Assembly: GCA_023135855.1 (NCBI GenBank)
Contig: JAGLSH010000051.1
Span: 1-5,685 of the forward strand
From: Candidatus Omnitrophota bacterium
GTDB lineage: Bacteria; Omnitrophota; Gorgyraeia; Duberdicusellales; 4484-171
DNA length: 5,685 nt
Reading direction: 5' to 3'
The translations under genes and the position numbers were made by a program. The notes below the pieces were generated by a model. That model was not told the origin of the DNA. It saw only the letters and a list, made by a program, of their open reading frames with translations, and made no database searches. Position 1 is the first letter of the stretch. Every line of letters starts with the position of its first letter. Positions 1-5,653 of the stretch are shown here, in pieces.

Positions 1-140
1 TAGAGGAATCAAAATATTTTGAAAATGTTGAAACGAAATATGCAACTAAACGTAAAGTGAAGGACAAAGAATCGACAGATTTTGAGATTTCTTGTCCTCT
101 GGGGGCTAAATATAAAAATATAAATAAGTATGGATTGTAA
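1..140 (+). CDS. C-terminal end of a probable PilN/GspL-like pilus or secretion assembly protein (5' truncated)
   Basis: An open frame enters from the left edge (first complete codon at base 3) and runs 45 codons to a TAA at 138-140. The visible tail is mostly charged and polar, then reads DFEISCPLG, followed by a short KYKNINKYGL tail. A final beta strand of the form 'FEIxCPL' is, from memory, common at the C-terminus of PilN-type fimbrial assembly proteins. The next gene is PilO/GspM-like, and PilN-PilO (or GspL-GspM) is the usual gene order. PilN is a single-pass inner-membrane protein that bridges cytoplasmic PilM and periplasmic PilO. The catalytic or membrane parts lie outside the window, so the family call rests on the neighbour and a short tail. 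The coding frame itself is fairly secure because no other frame is open through this stretch. Confidence 0.5.
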   Translation, partial: EESKYFENVETKYATKRKVKDKESTDFEISCPLGAKYKNINKYGL

Positions 141-187
141 GATGATGTTGAAGGGTTATTTTTTGGCCAAATGTGTTTAGTTTTATT

Positions 188-198
188 AAGGTGGTGAT
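188..198 (+). promoter_or_regulatory. Strong Shine-Dalgarno site fixing the start of the PilO/GspM-like gene
   Basis: AAGGTGGTGAT matches the full anti-Shine-Dalgarno complement AAGGAGGTGAT at 10 of 11 positions. It lies 6 bases before the ATG at 205. The reading frame upstream is closed by a TAA at 187-189, so the ATG at 205 is the only sensible start. Confidence 0.8.
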
Positions 199-204
199 AA
201 AGAA

Positions 205-750
205 ATGTTAGCTCTCCCAAAATTATCTAGAAGAGAAAAACAGATTGGCTTTATTTCGCTGGTTTTAGTTGTTTCCATTTTCTTTGATAAAGTTATATTC
301 AGTCCTGTGAAAGAGAGGTTAAAAAACTTGAATGGGCAAATAGTGGTTCAGGAAAAAAAACTAGCTAAATCAAGACGTATATTATCCCAGGATGATTTGA
401 TTTTGAAGGAATATGAAAAATATGCCCAGGGTATAAAGCAGGATAATTCTAACGAAGAAGAGGTAGCCTCGCTGCTTAGTATTATAGAAAAGATGGCAAA
501 TGATAGTTTTGTTTCTGTTGTGGATATGAAACCATCTAACGTGGAGAGTCATAAGTTCTATAAGAAATATGTAATTCGAATTGAAGCTGAAGCTAAAATT
601 GGTTATTTGGCAGATTTAATTTATCAATTGGAAAAGTCTCCTCAGTTGCTTAGAGTAACAGAATTGCGCCTATTTCCTAAAAAAAAGGAATCTTCTGCTC
701 TAAGAATCTATATGACTATTACACAGGTTTTATTGTCTGATGTTGCCTAA
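205..750 (+). CDS. PilO/GspM-like type IV pilus or type II secretion inner-membrane assembly protein
   Basis: This 181-residue protein has the plan of PilO/GspM. It has a short basic cytoplasmic N-terminus (KLSRREKQ, residues 6-13), one hydrophobic membrane segment (about 14-32) and a charged, probably coiled-coil stretch (about 36-80). A periplasmic domain of about 85-178 follows, likely the ferredoxin-like fold of the family. The segment KIGYLADLIYQLEKSPQLLRV (131-151) resembles the PilO signature in which a helix spaces two beta strands ('l..fl..Le.sp.ll.V..l'). Proteins of this kind pair with PilN/GspL in the inner-membrane platform that links the cytoplasmic ATPase to the outer parts of the machine. 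The preceding frame looks like that partner. Neither PilP nor a secretin (PilQ/GspD) follows; a promoter and hisG come next, so this appears to be the last gene of its cluster. PilO and GspM cannot be told apart from sequence alone. Confidence 0.72.
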   Translation: MLALPKLSRREKQIGFISLVLVVSIFFDKVIFSPVKERLKNLNGQIVVQEKKLAKSRRILSQDDLILKEYEKYAQGIKQDNSNEEEVASLLSIIEKMANDSFVSVVDMKPSNVESHKFYKKYVIRIEAEAKIGYLADLIYQLEKSPQLLRVTELRLFPKKKESSALRIYMTITQVLLSDVA

Positions 751-883
751 AGGACATTTTCTTGTGAATATTTCAATTTTTTGGGTTAGCGATTAGCTGT
801 TTGTTGAGCTTCTATTGTAGCTATTTATACTTATATTTGGTTTTATTTTGCTTATAATTTGTTTTATAGGCTTAATATTTTTC

Positions 884-912
884 TTTACAAGTCAATATAG
901 ACATTGTATAAT
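884..912 (+). promoter_or_regulatory. Sigma-70-type promoter for hisG
   Basis: TTTACA (884-889) and TATAAT (907-912) are separated by exactly 17 bases. The -10 box is perfect and the -35 box has one mismatch to TTGACA. Transcription would start near 919, leaving a leader of only about 17 bases that contains the Shine-Dalgarno AAAGGAGAT (923-931) before the ATG at 936. So short a leader has no room for a histidine attenuator, T-box or riboswitch. The rest of the 185-base gap (751-883) is T-rich, and I see no convincing intrinsic terminator or gene in it. Confidence 0.72.
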
Positions 913-935
913 TTGTTTCTTTAAAGGAGATATAT

Positions 936-1811
936 ATGGGAACATTAAAATTAGGAATACCAAAAGGAAGCTTACAGGAGAAGACATTAGAGCTTTTCCG
1001 TATGGCTGGGTTTAATATTTATCTAAGCTCACGGTCATATTTCCCTTCCATTGATGACGATGAAATTGAGGTTGTGCTTATTAGAGCTCAGGAGATGTCT
1101 CGCTATGTTGAAGAAGGAGTTTTGGATTGTGGTATTACTGGTGAAGATTGGATCTTAGAAAATGGTTCAAGTGTTTTAAAATTGTCTCAGCTACCTTATG
1201 CTAAGCAAACTCTTAATCCTGTAAGATGGGTTGTCGCAGTAAGAGAGGATTCCCGGATAAAGAAAATAAATGATTTAAAAGGAAAGAGAGTAGCTACAGA
1301 GTTATTAAAATATACTAAGAGATTTTTTAAGGCGAAAAAAGTAGATGTAGATGTAGAATTTAGTTGGGGTGCTACCGAAGTTAAGGTAAAGAGTGGTTTA
1401 GTTGATGCAATTGTTGAGCTTACTGAGACTGGAGCAAGCCTACGAGCTAACGGTTTAAAGATAATTGATACGATATGCACTTCTACTACTCAGTTTATTT
1501 CCAACAAGTCTTCTTATAAAAATGCTTGGAAGAAGAAAAAAATGCAACAAATGTTATTGCTTCTTAAAGGAGCATTAGAGGCTAGAGCTAAAGTTGGTCT
1601 TAAATTAAATGTTAGAGAGGAGAATGTAGACAAGATTTTGTCTATCCTTCCAGCATTAAAGAAACCGACAATTTCTCATCTAACCTTAAAGAATTGGGTT
1701 GCTTGTGAAGTTATTGTTGAAGAGAGTCAAGTGCGTAAAATTTTACCTTTATTAAAGGAAAATGGGGCTCAAGGGATAATAGAATACCCTTTAAATAAAG
1801 TTATATATTAG
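936..1811 (+). CDS. hisG: ATP phosphoribosyltransferase, long form with regulatory domain
   Basis: HisG catalyses the first committed step of histidine synthesis, joining ATP and PRPP to give phosphoribosyl-ATP in the cytoplasm. At 291 residues this is the long, homo-hexameric type that needs no HisZ. The N-terminus LKLGIPKGSLQEKTLEL (4-20) and LDCGITGEDWILE (63-75) are family segments. The PRPP-binding loop is clear as DAIVELTETGASLRANGL (157-174), followed by the typical ST.FISN (183-190). Residues from about 222 to 288 form the ACT-like C-terminal domain that binds histidine for feedback inhibition, ending in the usual 'G..GI.eyPl.kvi'. The start is fixed by the strong Shine-Dalgarno 6 bases upstream. 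No other his gene lies in the window, so hisG is separate from any his operon here and has its own promoter. Control is probably mainly allosteric. Confidence 0.96.
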   Translation: MGTLKLGIPKGSLQEKTLELFRMAGFNIYLSSRSYFPSIDDDEIEVVLIRAQEMSRYVEEGVLDCGITGEDWILENGSSVLKLSQLPYAKQTLNPVRWVVAVREDSRIKKINDLKGKRVATELLKYTKRFFKAKKVDVDVEFSWGATEVKVKSGLVDAIVELTETGASLRANGLKIIDTICTSTTQFISNKSSYKNAWKKKKMQQMLLLLKGALEARAKVGLKLNVREENVDKILSILPALKKPTISHLTLKNWVACEVIVEESQVRKILPLLKENGAQGIIEYPLNKVIY

Positions 1812-1927
1812 TTATAGCTTTTAAATTAAAAAAGATTATAAACAAAAAGAGTTATAGGTTTTTAAGTTGATAGAATTAAATGGTTTAGTTTAGAACTTAA
1901 GATTTGTAATTTAAAATTTTTTAAAAT

Positions 1928-2017
1928 ATGCCTTGCGGAAAGAAAAAGAAATTAAAAAAAGTAAAAAGACACTGGTTTAAAAAAAGAAGAAAACAGCAAA
2001 GACATAAGTCTAAATAA
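1928..2017 (+). CDS. 29-residue Lys/Arg-rich small protein, probable ribosomal accessory protein (COX24/bS22-like)
   Basis: The ATG at 1928 opens a 29-codon frame ending at TAA 2015-2017. The product starts MPCGKKKKLKKVKRH and ends in KKRRKQQRHKSK. Sixteen of the 29 residues are Lys or Arg and none are acidic. This pattern (MP-C/S-GKK+K..K...H..KKR....RHK.K) matches, from memory, tiny basic proteins of Bacteroidota and related phyla that are annotated as AURKAIP1/COX24-domain or bS22-like small ribosomal proteins, of about the same length. Their likely role is binding rRNA in the small subunit. No Shine-Dalgarno precedes it; the upstream bases are almost pure A/T. The TPR gene starts 6 bases after its stop, so the two are probably co-transcribed and translationally coupled. 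The composition could in principle be a chance A-rich frame, but the MPxGKK start, the C-terminal RHKxK and the tight spacing argue for a real gene. Confidence 0.72.
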   Translation: MPCGKKKKLKKVKRHWFKKRRKQQRHKSK

Positions 2018-2023
2018 TCATCA

Positions 2024-2992
2024 ATGAGATTTTTTCTGATTTTTGTTATTTTATGTCTCATAACACCTTTATCTTTTTCCCAAAGTCAAAGGTCTGCGGT
2101 TAGCCTCTACAATAATTACTTGAAAGGGTTGCTATATGCTGAAAAAGGTGAGTACCTCAAGAGTTTGGAAGAATTAGAGCGTGCCAAAGCTAGTGACCCC
2201 CTGTCTATTCATATCCGTTTAAAAATCGCTTCAGTTTTAATTCGTTTAGATCGTTTTGATGAAGCTGAAGCAATATTACAAGAAGCTAAAAAAATTGATC
2301 CTGATAACCTGGATCTTTCTCTGGCTTTAATTTTTGTTTATTCATATAGTGCGAATAACGGTGACTTAGAAGCTGAATATGAAGATTTTTTGAATAAAGC
2401 TCATGAGGCGAAACCTAAAGATATAGGTATATCGGAATATTTGGCGCAATTTTACTTTTATAAGAAGAGACCTGAGGAAGCAATCAAAGTATATGAGAAT
2501 ATTCTAGAAAATAATCCTGACTATGTTGAAGCACTTTTTTGGCTGGGAAATCTTTACGAAGAGCTCGGTCAGCGTAGCAAGGCTTTAGAGGTGTGGGAAA
2601 GAGGGCTAAAGCTTGAACCCGATTCTGCTCCGCTCTTAAATTGTTTAGGATATACTTATGCTCAAGATGGAGTTAAGCTTGATTTAGCTGAGGAAATGAT
2701 AAAAAAAGCTTTGGAGCAAGAGCCAGAAAATGGAGCTTATTTAGATAGTCTAGGATGGGTTTATTATAAAAAAGGAGATATAGAGAAAGCCAAGGAATAT
2801 ATTCTTATGGCTATAGAGTTGATTAAGGATCCTGATGTGTATGAACACTTAGGCGATATCTATATTGAGCTGAAGAATTACGAGAAAGGGATTGGTTACT
2901 ATGAGGAAGGGCTTTTGCGTTTTCCTGGCGATAAAAATTTAGAATTAAAACTTAAAAAATATGGAAAAGAAAATAAAATTCCTAAAGGATAA
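2024..2992 (+). CDS. Exported tetratricopeptide-repeat (TPR) protein
   Basis: The 322-residue product begins with a signal peptide. A hydrophobic core (residues 2-14) leads to a probable signal peptidase I site after SFS (about residue 19). Cys11 sits inside the hydrophobic core and is preceded by L, so it is a poor lipobox and I do not call a lipoprotein. The mature part is about eight TPR units of some 34 residues, at roughly 27-60, 61-94, 96-131 (degenerate), 132-165, 166-199, 200-234, 235-268 and 269-302. Many end in 'P', as at IDP, NNP, LEP and QEP. The stretch NCLGYTYAQDG...ENGAYLDSLGWVYYKKGD (206-252) is typical of a widespread bacterial TPR protein group. Such proteins are scaffolds in the periplasm or at the membrane; no enzymatic motif is visible and the partner is unknown. 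There is no clear Shine-Dalgarno, so coupling to the small gene upstream is likely. Its 3' end overlaps the transketolase gene by 32 bases. Confidence 0.85.
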   Translation: MRFFLIFVILCLITPLSFSQSQRSAVSLYNNYLKGLLYAEKGEYLKSLEELERAKASDPLSIHIRLKIASVLIRLDRFDEAEAILQEAKKIDPDNLDLSLALIFVYSYSANNGDLEAEYEDFLNKAHEAKPKDIGISEYLAQFYFYKKRPEEAIKVYENILENNPDYVEALFWLGNLYEELGQRSKALEVWERGLKLEPDSAPLLNCLGYTYAQDGVKLDLAEEMIKKALEQEPENGAYLDSLGWVYYKKGDIEKAKEYILMAIELIKDPDVYEHLGDIYIELKNYEKGIGYYEEGLLRFPGDKNLELKLKKYGKENKIPKG

Positions 2993-3785
2993 GGCTAATA
3001 CAATCAGGAAACTGGTTATTGAAATGTTAGCTGAGGCTAAAAGTGGACACCCCGGAGGGTCTTTATCTGCTACAGATATTGTTGCTTGTCTTTATTTCGA
3101 AGTTATGCGTCACAACCCTAAAGATCCTGATTGGTCAGAGAGGGATAAATTTCATCTTTCTAAAGGGCATTGTTGCCCGGCTGTTTATTCTGGTTTAGCT
3201 TTGAGTGGATATTTTTCGATTAAAGAATTGATGAAGTTAAGAAAACTTGGTTGTCTTCTTCAAGGTCATCCTAGTCGATGTATTCCCGGAATTGAAGTAG
3301 CGAGTGGATCTCTAGGTCAGGGTTTATCGATTGCTTCTGGCATGGCTTTGGCTGCTAAAATGGATAAGAAAGATACTCGCGTTTATTGTCTTATGGGAGA
3401 TGGTGAGCTTCAGGAAGGAAATATTTGGGAAGCAGCAATGTCTGCAGCTCACTTTAAATTAGATAATCTGTGTGGAGTTGTTGATTATAATCACTTTCAA
3501 ATTGACGGGTCAACGGAAGAAATAATGGATATAGCGCCTTTAGCTGATAAATGGAAATCTTTTGGTTGGCATGCTATTCAATGTGATGGGCATAATATAG
3601 AGGAGCTGCTTGCAGCATTTGAGGAAGCAAAGACAATCAAACAAAAGCCAACAGTAATTATTGCTCAAACCGTTAAGGGGAAAGGGGTATCCTTTATGGA
3701 GCATGTAGTTGATTTTCACGGAAGAGCTCCTACTCAAGAAGAAAAAGATATTGCCTTAGATGAACTTAATAAAAATGGCTGTTAA
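2961..3785 (+). CDS. tkt: Transketolase, N-terminal (ThDP pyrophosphate-binding) subunit
   Basis: This is the first half of a split transketolase, which moves two-carbon units between sugar phosphates in the non-oxidative pentose phosphate pathway using thiamine diphosphate (ThDP) and a divalent metal. The 274 residues carry the family landmarks in order: SGHPGGSLSATDI (28-40, with His30), LSKGHCCPA (66-74, His70), QGHPSR..PGIEVASGSLGQGLS (101-123), and the ThDP motif GDGE (147-150) through DYN (175-177). The N-terminal segment distinguishes it from 1-deoxyxylulose-5-phosphate synthase (DXS), as does the stop at 274 residues. The ATG at 2961 lies inside the TPR gene, with a 32-base overlap and no recognisable Shine-Dalgarno. 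The next in-frame Met (residue 22) would cut into the conserved first helix, so 2961 is preferred and coupling to the TPR gene is inferred. The gene is intact: split N/C transketolases are normal in many anaerobic bacteria and archaea, and the other half follows 28 bases later. Confidence 0.94.
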   Translation: MEKKIKFLKDKANTIRKLVIEMLAEAKSGHPGGSLSATDIVACLYFEVMRHNPKDPDWSERDKFHLSKGHCCPAVYSGLALSGYFSIKELMKLRKLGCLLQGHPSRCIPGIEVASGSLGQGLSIASGMALAAKMDKKDTRVYCLMGDGELQEGNIWEAAMSAAHFKLDNLCGVVDYNHFQIDGSTEEIMDIAPLADKWKSFGWHAIQCDGHNIEELLAAFEEAKTIKQKPTVIIAQTVKGKGVSFMEHVVDFHGRAPTQEEKDIALDELNKNGC

Positions 3786-3813
3786 TTAATTTAAATTATA
3801 TAAATAAAGGTAA

Positions 3814-4752
3814 ATGAATAAAATGGAAAAAATATATGCTCGTGATATTTATGGACAGACACTCCTGGAGTTAGGCAAAAAACACAAAGACTTAGTTGTT
3901 TTAGACGCTGATCTTTCTGGCTCAACTCGTACTGTTTTTTTTGGCCGAGAATTTCCCGAGAGATTTTTTAATTTTGGTGTTGCTGAACAGAATATGATGG
4001 CTACTGCTGCTGGCCTAGCTAGTTCCGGTAAAGTTGTTTTTGCTTCTACTTTTGCTATGTTTGCGGCTGTTCGAGCACTTGACCAGGTACGGAATTCAAT
4101 TTGTTATAATAATTTTAATGTTAAGATCGTGGCTACACATGGAGGAATAACTGTGGGGGAAGACGGCGCATCGCACCAAGCTTTAGAAGATATTAATATT
4201 TTTAGAGCAATTCCTAATATGAAGATAATCGTACCTGCTGATGGCCCACAAACTAAGGAAGCAATTATTACTGCTTATCAAACTCCAGGACCTTTCTATG
4301 TCCGCTTAGGTCGTTCAAAAAGTTCTACTATCTCTAACCAGGGCGATTTTATTTTCGGGAAAGGACAGATAATTGAACAAGGCAAGGATTTAGCAATAGT
4401 TACCTGTGGCATTATGGTTAATGAGTCGTTAATAGCGAGTAAAATGTTAAAAGAAAAAGGAATCTCGGCAACAGTGGTGAATCTTCATACTATAAAACCA
4501 ATTGATGATGATTTATTGGTAAGTATTGCCAAGAAGCATAAAAAGATTCTTGTTTGCGAAGAACATCAAACTACTGGAGGTCTTTTTTCAGCTGTTTCTG
4601 AAGTGTTGATTCAAAAATGTCCTACGCAGGTAAAACCCATAGGAATAGAAGATGAATTCGGTCAATCCGGTTCACCTCAGGAGTTAATGGATTTTTATGG
4701 TCTCTCCGCTAATAATATCGCTGAAAAAGCACAAGAATTTTTGCGGCAGTGA
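3814..4752 (+). CDS. tkt: Transketolase, C-terminal (pyrimidine-binding) subunit
   Basis: This 312-residue protein is the partner of the upstream half; together they form the active enzyme, with ThDP bound across the interface. Visible landmarks are LDADLSGSTRT (30-40) and FNFGVAEQNMMATAAGLA (52-69). Glu59 in the latter is the expected catalytic glutamate that contacts the ThDP aminopyrimidine ring. ATHGGITVGEDGASHQALED (107-126) contains the conserved substrate-side histidine (His121). From about 180 onward is the C-terminal transketolase domain, including VVNLHTIKPID (221-231) and the EEHQTTGGLFSAV region (249-261). Two starts are possible. The ATG at 3814 is only 3 bases after AAAGG (3806-3810), while the ATG at 3823 (MEKIYARD) is 12 bases after it and gives a more family-like N-terminus. 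They differ by three residues. The stop overlaps the start region of ispE. Confidence 0.94.
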   Translation: MNKMEKIYARDIYGQTLLELGKKHKDLVVLDADLSGSTRTVFFGREFPERFFNFGVAEQNMMATAAGLASSGKVVFASTFAMFAAVRALDQVRNSICYNNFNVKIVATHGGITVGEDGASHQALEDINIFRAIPNMKIIVPADGPQTKEAIITAYQTPGPFYVRLGRSKSSTISNQGDFIFGKGQIIEQGKDLAIVTCGIMVNESLIASKMLKEKGISATVVNLHTIKPIDDDLLVSIAKKHKKILVCEEHQTTGGLFSAVSEVLIQKCPTQVKPIGIEDEFGQSGSPQELMDFYGLSANNIAEKAQEFLRQ

Positions 4753-5623
4753 AATTAAAGTTTTAAGTCCGGCCAAGATAAACCTTTACCTCAATATAAA
4801 AGGGAAGTATCCCAATGGGTTTCATCGTTTAGAGAGTATTGTTGAACGCATTTCTTTGTCTGATGAAATTTCAATTAAAACAATCAAAGCTCCAATAGTA
4901 GAAGTATCATCAAACATCAAGAGTCTTGAGACTGATGATAATTTGATAGTTAAAGCTGTACAGCTGATAAGGAAGAAATTTAAAATTCCTTTTGGTTTTA
5001 ATATTTTCCTTAAAAAAGTAATACCGATAGGCGCTGGATTAGGAGGAGGGTCATCTAATGCTGCTTCTACTCTTATAGGATTAAATAAGCTTTTTAATTT
5101 AAAATTAAGAAGAGAAGAGTTATACTTGTTAGGTAAGCGACTAGGCAGTGATGTTAATTTTTTTCTTTCTCAAAGTCAATTTGCTTTTCTAGAAGGCAGA
5201 GGTGAAAAAGTAACTCCTTTGGCGATAAAGAAGAAATTCAGCCATTTTATTATTTGGCCGGGTATATTTATATCTACTAAAAAGGTTTATAGTGGCATGA
5301 GAGTTCACCCCGTTAGAAGTAAAACTTCTAACGGGGTAGAATTGACAAATTTTTTTAATAATGATAATATAATGCGGTACGCTTTGAAGAAAGAGGATAT
5401 CTCTTTGATAAGGAAAAACGTTTTTAATGCTTTGGAGAAGAGAGCTCTTTCGCTTTATGCTGAATTACGGTTAGCAAAGATGCATTTAGATGAATGTGGT
5501 ATTTTTGCTAAAGTAACTGGATCGGGTAGCGCTTTTTATACAGTTGGTGATATTAGTTCTTTATCTAAGGTAAAGAGGCTAGTACCTAAGGAATGGGAAG
5601 TATTTAAAGTTAATACTTTTTAA
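4697..5623 (+). CDS. ispE: 4-diphosphocytidyl-2-C-methyl-D-erythritol kinase
   Basis: IspE is a cytoplasmic GHMP kinase that uses ATP to phosphorylate CDP-methylerythritol in the MEP isoprenoid pathway. Counting from the ATG at 4697, the motifs are SPAKINLYLNI (24-34, catalytic-site Lys27), the ATP loop IPIGAGLGGGSSNAAST (109-125), GSDVNFFL (150-157, catalytic Asp152) and the glycine-rich TGSGSAF (274-280). All are intact. The start is doubtful: the 4697 ATG lies 56 bases inside the transketolase gene, 13 bases after an AGGAG (4679-4683). It adds about 19 residues (MVSPLIISLKKHKNFCGSE) that have no counterpart in the family. No ATG, GTG or TTG occurs in frame between there and the conserved core; an ATT at 4754 is the only codon at the expected place. 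A second oddity is a 12-residue in-frame palindromic insertion at 204-215. spoVG follows after 30 bases. Confidence 0.93.
   Translation: MVSPLIISLKKHKNFCGSEIKVLSPAKINLYLNIKGKYPNGFHRLESIVERISLSDEISIKTIKAPIVEVSSNIKSLETDDNLIVKAVQLIRKKFKIPFGFNIFLKKVIPIGAGLGGGSSNAASTLIGLNKLFNLKLRREELYLLGKRLGSDVNFFLSQSQFAFLEGRGEKVTPLAIKKKFSHFIIWPGIFISTKKVYSGMRVHPVRSKTSNGVELTNFFNNDNIMRYALKKEDISLIRKNVFNALEKRALSLYAELRLAKMHLDECGIFAKVTGSGSAFYTVGDISSLSKVKRLVPKEWEVFKVNTF
5304..5341. repeat. Palindromic element inserted in frame inside ispE
   Basis: ACCCCGTTAGAAGT (5307-5320) and ACTTCTAACGGGGT (5324-5337) are perfect 14-base inverted arms around an AAA loop. Three more pairs (TTC 5304-5306 with GAA 5339-5341) extend the stem past one bulged A at 5338. 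The 36 bases from 5306 to 5341 are exactly 12 codons and encode HPVRSKTSNGVE. Leaving them out joins MRV directly to LTNFF in frame. This looks like a short mobile palindromic repeat that has landed in a surface loop of the enzyme, comparable in principle to Rickettsia palindromic elements. The GC content of the arms is higher than that of the flanking DNA. Only one copy is in the window, so dispersal in the genome is inferred. Confidence 0.75.
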
Positions 5624-5636
5624 GGCACCTGGTAAT

Positions 5637-5646
5637 AAAAGGAGGT
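5637..5646 (+). promoter_or_regulatory. Consensus Shine-Dalgarno site for spoVG
   Basis: AAAAGGAGGT contains the full AAGGAGGT core and ends 7 bases before the ATG at 5654. It is the strongest ribosome-binding site of the downstream gene block, suggesting that spoVG is translated independently and well even if transcribed with ispE. Confidence 0.8.
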
Positions 5647-5653
5647 AAGTTCT

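Noticed and set aside
142..180. 12-codon frame (MMLKGYFLAKCV) between the first two genes
   Set aside because: It is very short, has no ribosome-binding site and no recognisable family; it fits chance in a 64-base spacer.
679..686. Run of eight A (A-AAA-AAG) in the PilO-like gene as a programmed -1 frameshift site
   Set aside because: The heptamer is in the right phase, but I see neither a suitable upstream stimulatory Shine-Dalgarno nor a downstream stem. A runs of this length are common in this A-rich DNA.
1196..1480. Minus-strand open frame of 94 codons inside hisG
   Set aside because: It is fully contained in a well-conserved hisG. The translation is low-complexity Ser/Thr/Phe-rich with no motif, as expected for the complement of an AT-rich gene.
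1812..1875. Terminator or repeat after hisG (GTTATAG occurs twice)
   Set aside because: The two copies are direct repeats, not inverted ones. The only inverted arms are about 5 bases of A/T, too weak for a terminator call.
1867..1910. Possible promoter before the 29-residue gene (TTGATA at 1867; TGTAAT at 1905)
   Set aside because: The two boxes are too far apart to work together, and neither has a good partner at 16-18 bases. The region 1812-1927 is AT-rich, so isolated matches are expected.
3540..3737. Minus-strand open frame of 65 codons inside the transketolase N-subunit
   Set aside because: It is contained in the conserved transketolase coding region, and its product has no recognisable domain.
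2961..4752. The two thiamine-diphosphate genes as a broken or split DXS feeding IspE
   Set aside because: The N-half has the transketolase SGHPGGSLSA and LSKGH motifs, and the C-half has the transketolase GVAEQN...GEDGASHQ layout. Split transketolase is a normal arrangement, and both halves have proper starts and stops.
5304..5352. The ispE palindrome as an intrinsic terminator
   Set aside because: The only T run (about 5349-5355) begins more than 10 bases after the stem instead of directly after it, and the structure sits mid-gene with the conserved kinase C-terminus still to come.
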